Assembly (NCBI GenBank): GCA_021234155.1
Contig: JAJEKV010000039.1
Location: forward strand, 3,952,745 to 4,016,744
Source: Isoetes taiwanensis
Taxonomy: Eukaryota; Streptophyta; Lycopodiopsida; Isoetales; Isoetaceae
Direction of reading: 5' to 3'
Length of the DNA: 64,000 nucleotides
A program made the translations under genes and the position numbers. The notes below the pieces were generated by a model. The model saw nothing but the letters and a program-made list of their open reading frames with translations. It was not told the origin of the DNA and ran no database searches. Below, one piece after another: positions 50,870 through 64,000 of this stretch (positions within the stretch are counted from its first letter, which is position 1; each line of letters opens with the position of its first letter).

Positions 50870-52125
50870 TTCATAGCGGCCCACAATCGATTGGTTTTTT
50901 ATTCATAGCTTTCGAGATTCACAGATTGGCTTTCCATTCATAGCAACATTCGATTGGCTTTCGGATTCACAACCACCCACAGATTCATAGGTTCAAGATT
51001 CATTTTAACAGAATAGCACGATTTGGTTTTAGAATAGGGTTTGAAGCTTTGCAGACACAAATAATAAGCAAAGCCTGTGATGCAATTGTCGAAGCTGTGC
51101 AGAATCGAACCGGCAAGGGATTTCTGTCGCCATCTTACCCTATAGATTTTGTGCTACAGATTAGGAGATTAAAAACAAAAAGGGGAGGGCATCATAAGTT
51201 TTGGATTTTGCAATAGAGAAATAACCCTCAAATCGGGTCTGACAGCCTTCCAATTGGGTCTACTCCCATTGTACAAAAATTCTTGAACAAAATAGTCCTG
51301 AATCTTACAACACTCTACTGGTTCTTGGCATAACAGAGAACATGTTCTATTCATGTTCATCATGCTATGTTCTGGATAGAAACGCGCTAATAGATAACAA
51401 AAATCAGCTAATAGGCCCAAGAACGAGGGACCCAAATCAGAACAGCGTTTGTCTTTTGTATTCGTCAAGACAAAAAAGCCTCGAATAATGCAAAGCAACA
51501 AGAACTGGAGCCATCCCCTGCGCTCAGAGACATCTGTAACACAGCATAAAAAGGCTGACCTTAACAACTAGAAGTGGGTTCTTCTCCAGTTCCAGATTCC
51601 TTTAACTATACAAATCTGTAAGCAACAGCTCATTCTTTGCAGAGGATCATGCTCGATAGTTTACTATAACAACAGAGATGGCTGTATGGAGGCTTGTAAA
51701 AGACGAGAGAGACAATAGTAAATATGCTTATTCCGGCATTGAAGGGAGCCAAAACACAATTCTGACTTGATTATTTGATGGGTCCTAAAACCAGCATGTG
51801 AATCCCCTAGTCCAGCTTGTTAATCCTCAGAACAGGCTGCTCTCCGGTGCTGCCTCACTTTCGCCTTTGGAGAAAATTTAGAGCTGATAGCGTCCATAGC
51901 AGCAGAGACCACAGGAGCGGATGGGCGCAAGAATAGGGGATCCAAAACTGAAGGCAATAAAAAATATTCCGGCCGGTATGGGAATTTCAGTCCAAACTAG
52001 GCCAAACTGGGCCAGTTAGTGTGCGAGAGATAATTGCCTCTCATCATCTCTCGTGCATATACGTATAAAAATTGTCTCTCGCCGTATACGACGAGAGACA
52101 AAAATTGATCGAGCATGTGGCCGAC
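50870..52125. other. No gene recognised
   Basis: A 132-codon minus-strand frame (51169-51567) is hydrophobic and Cys-rich, but it has no family signature and no codon pattern that convinces me. Confidence 0.35.
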
Positions 52126-52139
52126 ACAAGAGAGAGAGA

Positions 52140-57094
<4,955 letters not shown>

Positions 57095-57197
57095 AAGGGA
57101 GAGGGAGAGGGAGGGAGGGAGGGAGGGAGAGGAGAGAGAGGGGGAGAGGGGGAGAGGGGAGGTGGAGGGGGGAGGGGGAGGGAGGGAGAGAGAGAGA
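57095..57197. repeat. GA/GGGA-rich microsatellite
   Basis: About 100 bases of impure purine repeat (gggagggagggagagg units) at the 5' border of LINE A. Confidence 0.9.
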
Positions 57198-57299
57198 TGA
57201 TTGCATTGCTTTTCATAGGAAGGTATTGGTACTATGGTTTCATGGCAGGGGGTTGAAATTCGCAAGAATCTGCATGTGCTATTATGTTTCTTAGTTTCT

Positions 57300-57800
57300 C
57301 AGTTCTAAAATGTGCTTCCATGTGGCCTTCGATGTTCTTGATTGCAGAAGGCTCTAATTTGGTGCACGGAGCATCCTGGAAGCTGGGATGTGGATTCGTT
57401 TTTGGGAAATTATTTCACAAAAGGAATTTGTGTTACTGTTGCACGCTCTATCTGTGACGCACAAAAATGGAAAAGGACTGATTGTTTCACATGTGGCATA
57501 GGAATCACAAAGATTTTGCAGTCCAATTTTATTTGCCTCTGATTGACTGCATAATTGACCCATGTACCATGCCCCTGGAATCATAGGGTGACGTGGAAAA
57601 CCTGGTTTGACCCCATCTTCTTTTCTTGTCTATGGTCAGGCTTTCAAGATAAGGTATATCATGTGGAATATTCTTTTAGTAAACGGTTCAGATTAAAAGA
57701 TTATGAAGATGAATTATCCATGCATCTATTAGATGTTGCATGATATTCTAGATGGGGTCATAAAACTAAATACAATGCTGCTATTGTAATTTTGCAAGAA
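57300..57800 (+). other. Unassigned open segment
   Basis: The frame 57342-57542 follows a pyrimidine tract and GCAG and encodes NYFTKGICVTVARSICDA and TDCFTCGIGITK. It looks protein-like but I do not recognise it. It may belong to the relic that follows. Confidence 0.25.
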
Positions 57801-57819
57801 TTGAAGCTTCCTTTCTTTG

Positions 57820-58600
57820 AGCTCAAACTTAGGTGATTGGATTACCCTGGGTCCTCTTCCACATGGATTGAATCTAATGGAGCTAGTGGAGGTCTAGTAA
57901 TGATCTAGAACAATGTGAAATCATCATTATTTTTATAACAGCTCTTCTAAAATGTGGTACTTTTGTCTTTGGTGTTATTAACGTATAAGTATCTACAGCT
58001 CCTAAAGATAGAGAACCAATCTGGATAGATTTACCATGGGTCCTCTTCCACATGGATTAAATATAATGGAGCTAGTGGAGGTCTAGCAATGATCTGAAAA
58101 ATATGAATAGTCGCTATTTTCATAATAGTCCTCCTAGAATGTGGCAGGCTGTTTATATGCATCTACAGCTCCTAGAGATACAGAACCAATCTGGCAATTT
58201 CACAACTTTTAAACCTTAACATCCTAGTATTGAAAAGATCTTTGGCTATCTTCCTTGGTACAAGTATCCTTGAGTTAACATTTTTTCACTGAGCTGCACA
58301 TGACTTGGAAGGGGATTATGGCCATAAATGGGAGAATAGCGTTTGACTCCAAGTGTGTGTTTCAGTCTAGAGACTTCTCACCATGACAAAATAATGGGTG
58401 TGCTCTTCAGGGTCTAGTGGGTGGGATATCTTTGTGTTAAGCTCTATGAAGCTGCTGCATTCCCCTAGTTATTGCATGAGATGGGAAGAAGACTAAACCC
58501 TCTAGTACTGGAACGGGCTAAAGAAAATGCTCATAATTTCTTGCAGAAATGAGGAAGAGGTTGAGGTAAAAGGGGTATTATTTTAATAAAGGCTTTCCTC
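57820..58600 (+). pseudogene. Possible LINE endonuclease-region relic with internal tandem duplication
   Basis: A block of about 187 bases (tgggtcctcttccacatgga...atggagctagtggaggtcta) occurs at 57849 and 58036. The block atctacagctcctaaagata...gaaccaatctgg occurs at 57991 and 58161. Decayed frames give NGASGGLVMI, like the endonuclease of plant L1 LINEs (GASGGL---W). No intact frame remains. Low certainty on the family, high on the duplication. Confidence 0.4.
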
Positions 58601-58879
58601 ATTATGCCTGTGTATTATTTTAATAGAGGCTTTCCTACCTGATCCATAAGGGATCCTTTCATAACACTGACAATTCTTCCTATTGTACTATGTTTAATTA
58701 TTAATATTAATAAATCTAAATATCTTGCCTTTAAAAGAGGCAAAACTGTCAAGTCCCAACTGGCAGGCCTCTTTAAGGGTACCACTGTAGCAAAATCCCC
58801 AAGAGATGCTCTGCTTTGCTACACTCTAAAGCACTTGTCTGAAACTGATCATAGATTGAACACTCATAGCCTCTGGTTT

Positions 58880-61800
58880 TCAGAACTTGAAACGCTGCCA
58901 TCTGCCTACTAATGGTTGCAGCTGTTGAACCTTATCGTACATCCCAAGCAGCCCTCCAGTGTGTATAAACAGAACTTTCTTACCCCGCCAATAGGATGAT
59001 TGGTCTGCCATATCCCTTAGCATGCCAACTAATGCTTTACCACTGTATGAAATGACAAAAAGAAGTGTTAAACAGGATGTGAGTAAATACATCTCCCGCA
59101 AGTTAAGAGGAAACCTGTAGACCGGATCGACTATTACACCTGTCGATTCTGAAATTTCTTTGACCAATCTTAATTCCTTTTCTGTGCTCAGAGCATAGCC
59201 TAGCCCTTTTGCCTGCTAAAAAGAATATCCTCGATTAGTATGAATGCCACTCATGACAGTTATTTAAACTTAAACTGGTTCCATCCCATACCAATTCTTA
59301 TATCTCTGTAAACAAACTTTCCTGAGCCTAATACACAAACTTGCTTCAGCATTCTCTACATGTATGTTATAACATATAATGCCGCCCTGGCGATGTGGCT
59401 GTTGTAAAAACGTAGTTATAGTCATCACAATCAGGGGACCACTAAATAAAACAAAGATACTGTCATATGATTCACCATCCCTTCATAATAGCAAGGAGAT
59501 TGTGCCAAAACTTGGTGTTGATTTTTCTGTGTGTCAGAAGGGGCATGCATGCTCAAGTAGACTGTTAAACTATGATGAAGCAAATGGAAACAGGTGTAAA
59601 AGCTTTGTCACAGTTTATTTTATACAAAAGATGTTAGATCTATTTCACATTGGGGGGGTTATAAATGACAATTTCTCTCTGCTTCAATGCCTGCCTAGAA
59701 GTTAACGATGACGAATGAATGCCTCCATCATGTCTCTGATGGGGAAACAAACAGGTTATAATCTCCAGTGCTACACAAATAGGTTGCACTAGATCTTTGA
59801 TCAAAATGCTTATAAACCCTCAGTTTTGCCACCAACTTCTGCTAAATATTGTTTGGTCAAGGTTTGGATTGCTGCTTTAGATTGGCCTAAGAATGTCCAC
59901 ATAATTTGTCATAATTTCTATAATTTTCGTTCTCCTCTGGAGGAAGTCGAACTCACATTTATCACCCGAACTATATCCCTTGAAGCAACATGAGCTTGAA
60001 GACCATCGAGGAGTCCTTGAACGTAATCATAAAAGTATTCTGGAGTATCACATACAGCATATGCATGTACCTAAAACACAGCTTCAAATATAAATGCATT
60101 TGACTCACTAAACAATCGGAAGTCAAAAGCTTTACTCACTCTAGATTCCATATTGCTTAGATGACATGCCAATGAGAGTCCTGCAGTAGTTCCTCCACTA
60201 TGAATCAGAAAAAAGAAAAAAAGAATAAAGAAAACATAAGCACGCATCGATTTTAAAACTGAATAAATAGGTTGTATTTCTGAACCTTCCACATGCCATA
60301 ACAATCTCATCAAACTCCGAAGTCCCGTCGACCTTTCCACTTTCTAATTGTTGCTCAATTTCGCTTCCTGCCTGGATGTAGCCCCTGATATTGAAAACAT
60401 AAGTGGAGGAAAGAGATGAAAGAAATAATATATAATCACAGAGATTACCAAGATCCAATTGCATTTGATCCTCCTACAGGAATAACATAGGGCCTCCTGC
60501 CTTGTTCTTTTAATCTTTGACAAAGCATATCCGCTAAAACCTGTAGCACAGACAGCAATATATGTCTTAACATCATAAAATCAAATATGATAGTGATTCT
60601 GTCTGAACTTGGTAAGTCTCTCGTTTTCTCCTTCTCTTGCAAGGAGAGCTATATTTCCTTGAGCTCACCCTTTTATATACTTTGTATATTACCCAAATTC
60701 TGTAAATGGGCTCCTTGATGCTCTCTTGCTCTTTTTCCTTTTAATGAAATTGATTTGGAGGGTTGCATAGTCTAACTATGTTTTACATTAAAAGTTGCAT
60801 GGCAAGTTACGTATATGCCTTCTGGTCACTTGAGAGCTAAAATACTACCATTGATTCTTTGTTCGTGGAATGCACAACACAACAGTGAATGGGGAGCGAT
60901 TGAATTATATGTCTATCTTTATACTGATTGTCTTAAACTGGCATTCAGTCCTACTGAGAAAACTGGCATAATTAAATTTCAAAGTTTCTAGAATGACATA
61001 CCACACTACCAAATTCTTCATACTCCTCCTTCGTAACCAGCTCAATGTGGGCTCCAACAAGACGTTCCACAAGGAGGTTACCCACTAATCCAGGATCATC
61101 GTCTGCTAAAGCCTAATACATCCAGAAGATTGTCCATGCATACTCACAGTTACAGTTTGAATAAGGAAGGTTCATCCCCAGCATTGCTCGAACAAGCTAA
61201 AACATAGAAACCACCACTTGCCTTATTTGTCCTTAGAATCAGGTAACAGTCAAGATTTAGATATCGAGCTGCCACTGCAGTTGCTCTACAATGATTGCTT
61301 TGTATTCCACCAACTGTGATTACACAATCGGCATCCTGTCCTACTGCATCAGCCAACAGGAACTCCAACTTTCTTACTTTGTTCCCACTCAACTGCATAC
61401 CTGTCAAATCATCCCTCTGTTCTTCCACGGAATTAGTGCCAAAACGTCAAGCCAGGTATCATCCACAGAACTCACTGATGGAACATGCTAGACTTAACCT
61501 GCACCAGCAGGAGTAGTATGATGCAATGCAGCCAATCAAAAACCTCATTCAGCAAAAAGTCCTTGTGAATGACATGCTAATACTCCTTTGATTGTTCATA
61601 ATGGTCCTTCCATAACTTGCTTCCACTTTGTTTTAACTCCATTTGTACTATCAAATAGAACAAAAATGGAATAAATTGTGTCTGAAAAGAAAAGAGATAA
61701 AGAAAGTGACCTTTATCCAAACTTCAGTTCCAGAAGGAAGCCCTGGCAATTTCCATTTATGTATTGGTGTCGGAAGCTGCAAATCATTCAAAATTATCAA

Positions 61801-63026
61801 GTTAAGCCTGAACAGAAGAAATAAAACAAGAATATAGACTTCAAAATGTTGTCCAAAGATAGAACTTAGCATTCTTTATTGTTGGTTCAGGAGGCCAAGA
61901 GATTTTAGCCAACATAGAAAGACAACAAAATTCAATGAACCCCTAATTGACAAATTAGGATGCCTGACGCTTAGCGCCCAAAGAAGCGCTGCTACTTCAG
62001 AAGAATTACTAGCATTGCTTTCAGATTCCAGTAATATTCAATAAAGATGCACCAGAATGCATATAGTTGCAAGGTCAACAACTAAGTTTTGCTCTCGAGT
62101 TTTTGACTAAATTTATCGCAACAATTTGAAGCCCAACGAGTATCAAATACTTTCTTGTATATACAATCAGCCAGATGAATTGAAATATGGAAATTTAAAA
62201 TGATATGGCACAAGCAAAAGTTGCAGCATCAGCAACTTCAGAGACACATTTTTCTGATGCAATCACTGTTGAAGCATCAGGAGCCAGAAACATGATAATT
62301 TAAGATCGTAGTAAGCAACACGCTACACACCATATAATTCCCTACCATCATCATAATAGCACACACATTACTTGTGTTGTCATCATTTTCCCTGCTTTGA
62401 GGCACTGCTCCACTACCATGACAGTCTAACAACCCAAATGTTTCCGAAAACTTCCTCTTTCCACCCTATTAACTACTGATTATTGGCTCCTCAAACTTCA
62501 TAGGTTTTTCTCCTTAGAGAACAAGGAAAACAATGACAAAACAAGTAACGCATTTGCTATTTGTGAGATGGTGGGGATCTTGTATGGTATGTAGCTTTGC
62601 AACTCCCTTAACACAACACGTGCTGATAATGTTAGTAAACCATATAGCTTCCTGCAAAAATGAGACACTATACAGCTCATTCTTGCATGCAAAATTTAAA
62701 GGAACCAATGATGATCCTTCTTCTTTGGCTGTAACATCATCCTTGTTGACGTCACAATGGGAACTTGGGTATATTGATTTACTAGGAGTTTGCAGAGATG
62801 AGATGAAAGGAAATGGAATAATATAAGTGAAAGATAAAAAGGAGAGGAATACCTGGGCAAGGCCGTAGATGTGTGATGGAATAGGGGATAAATGACAAGC
62901 CCAAGAAGGAGGCACGTATGGAGAACTGGTTAATGTAAGCGGCCTCTCTACCTGCTGAAGCTGTCCGTCCATAGCATTTACTGTAAAACCAACACTCTGA
63001 GGGGCGATGGAGGCAGGCATCGCCAT
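58880..63026 (-). CDS. DCD: D-cysteine desulfhydrase (PLP-dependent, ACC deaminase family), 10 exons, 389 aa
   Basis: The enzyme breaks D-cysteine into pyruvate, H2S and ammonia. Exons (minus): 62853-63026, 61711-61776, 61222-61416, 61002-61112, 60449-60540, 60286-60384, 60140-60197, 59957-60070, 59115-59212, 58880-59042. They join in frame to 389 residues. Landmarks are [29 protein letters not shown] with the PLP lysine (about K93), [51 protein letters not shown] (PLP phosphate loop), [19 protein letters not shown] and [14 protein letters not shown]. They follow the plant enzyme end to end with no missing key residue. The first ATG in frame is 63026 ([10 protein letters not shown]); the codon 18 bases before it is TTG. 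Exon 3 has a GC donor (AAG|GCAAGT), and only this choice keeps the frame. The N-terminus is short, so targeting is unclear. Confidence 0.93.
61113..61221 (-). other. GC-AG intron of the D-cysteine desulfhydrase gene
   Basis: Read on the minus strand: ACAAATAAG|GCAAGTGG ... TATTAG|GCTTTAGCAG. The GC donor is followed by the consensus AAGT typical of natural GC-AG introns. No GT within the vicinity restores the frame. Confidence 0.8.
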
Positions 63027-63360
63027 AGACACAAGTATTTTCAAGGAAGCTAAATATTGGATTATTTATTTAAGAAAATTCCAAATAGAATAGAAACAGA
63101 GTATTTGGCCCAAATGGCAATAACTTTCTTGTGATCAACTAATCAAAAAATAACATAAATCATCATAACTTGTGAATTTCGACTCCAATTTAGATGAATT
63201 TGATCTTATTTGAAAGATCTTATTCTAACCTATAATGTTCGTGAAGACAACTTTTGAATTTGAGGAGCAACAAAAACTCTATTACCATTTTTAGCAGGTT
63301 GCCTAACCCGAGGTGCACACGCAATTCTAGCTTTGCCACGTGTCCTACCACGTCAACTTA
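63027..63360 (-). promoter_or_regulatory. Upstream region of D-cysteine desulfhydrase with ACGT elements
   Basis: About 310 bases upstream of the start codon lie a perfect G-box CACGTG (63337-63342, in the context gccacgtgtc) and a second ACGT core (ccacgtca, about 63349). In plants such pairs bind bZIP/bHLH factors and often respond to abscisic acid or light. They could equally serve a gene to the right. Function is inferred. Confidence 0.35.
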
Positions 63361-63648
63361 TTTTCATCTCAACCATTAGATCTCTTAATGTCGCATCGGA
63401 CGGCCATGGAAATGAGAAAGTCCTTGAAAATTACTTTTCCCCTTCTCCGACCATCCCGATTTCCTCATCTGCTTCTGCGTTGGCTCAGCATTCTGGCTAC
63501 TCGACATCTTTTGGGTTTTCTTTTGGGCTTTTCACCTGGACCTCCGTCGGCGGGATTCTCTAAGCAATCCTTATGGAACAAAAGCGGTATGCATTCAGAG
63601 GTTGACCTTTTATTCATAACAATTTATGGGTTTGCCCCTGATTCAGGC

Positions 63649-63884
63649 AGGAATATATCCAATTAGACACTGAAGTAATTTACAATGAAGCTGTAGTTGA
63701 AGAGAGAGACCAAGGTATAAGAGAGATACAACAGCAAATAGAAGAAGTTAATGATTTTTTTAACGGCCTAACCCCATGTCACCAGCTAAGAAACATAGGC
63801 CAAGGCATAAAACGTAGTGCTACAAATTTAATCCAAGGCTCAGCCACTGGCAAAGTTGCTTGGTTTGTAAAACTAAGTTACTAG
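63649..63884 (+). pseudogene. Syntaxin-like (Qa-SNARE) exon, divergent or decayed
   Basis: After an acceptor-like GATTCAG|GCAGG the frame encodes YNEAVVEERDQGIREIQQQI followed by EEVNDFF. This closely resembles the SNARE motif start of plant syntaxins of the SYP2 type (NEA-IEEREQGI-EIQQQIGEVNEIF), which drive vesicle fusion at vacuolar/prevacuolar membranes. After this the match fades: the expected DLA-LVHEQG is replaced, then IGQGIKRSATNLIQG is loosely similar. The frame stops at TAG (63882-63884) before any transmembrane anchor. Probably a retroposed or decaying fragment, or an exon read past its true end. Confidence 0.55.
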
Positions 63885-64000
63885 GAATGAAAGCTGTTCA
63901 ATATAGCTGGTTATTGTTCACAATTCATCTTCCTTCACTATAAGCGGCATTGAATCTTTAAGGAAACTTGCATAAAATCACAAGACCCCTTATAACATGC

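Noticed and set aside
51095-51125. Minus-strand ccggttcgattctgc resembling a tRNA B box
   Set aside because: No A box, no acceptor stem and no cloverleaf at the right spacing.
63027-63044. Six extra codons upstream of the D-cysteine desulfhydrase ATG
   Set aside because: The first codon is TTG, not ATG; the first true ATG in frame is at 63026.

Overview
The window is nuclear DNA of a land plant. It is AT-rich and intron-rich, and it holds plant-type genes and gene relics: a D-cysteine desulfhydrase, a DYW-type PPR protein, a PDR-type ABC transporter, PRP40 and a syntaxin. Among these are many retroelements and very long (TA)n and (GA)n microsatellites. The retroelement load and a Penelope-related reverse transcriptase make a non-seed plant, for example a fern, plausible. 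That is an inference from style, not proof.

Layout. 1-1.3 kb: minus-strand exon-like pieces, one resembling queuine tRNA-ribosyltransferase. 3.8-5.2 kb: a decayed PDR/ABCG transporter. 7.4-8.3 and 18.6-19.4 kb: two copies of a foldback repeat family. 11.2-14.1 kb: short tandem repeats, including a ~180-bp unit. 14.08-15.87 kb: a poly(A)-tailed retrocopy-like insertion with an 18-bp target duplication. 16.1-16.7 kb: a DYW-PPR relic. 19.9-21.3 kb: a PRP40 relic with two WW domains. 22.2-23.8 kb: a ~932-bp tandem duplication.

The centrepiece is 26.3-35.7 kb. Two nearly identical 2.5-kb direct repeats (R1, R2) flank a 4.3-kb core, and the whole sits inside a (TA)n tract. The core has two intact long ORFs: a 533-aa protein I do not recognise, and a 719-aa reverse transcriptase related to the Penelope-like (PLE) group without a visible GIY-YIG nuclease. 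Each terminal repeat carries its own two-exon gene for a predicted 304-aa protein with a SAP-like segment and a Cys-rich end. It is intact in R2 and frameshifted in R1. A long hairpin follows the RT stop codon. I know of no described element with exactly this architecture, so this is the best candidate for an undescribed system.

Further right: L1-type LINE fragments (35.7-37.2 kb minus, 49.8-50.3 kb plus), a short AT-hook gene (42.6 kb), a hAT-like non-autonomous element (45.2-45.8 kb), a multi-exon minus-strand gene of uncertain family with a tandemly duplicated exon (47.5-48.9 kb), and two minus-strand LINE copies whose 3' ends abut (GA)n (52.1-57.1 kb). The best host gene is a 10-exon D-cysteine desulfhydrase (58.88-63.03 kb, minus), which I could splice completely and in frame; it has one GC-AG intron. 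A divergent syntaxin exon lies at the right edge.

The host genes form no pathway together. The recurring theme is retroelements lying next to or inside dinucleotide microsatellites: (TA)n for the PLE-like element and one LINE 3' end, (GA)n for the other LINEs.
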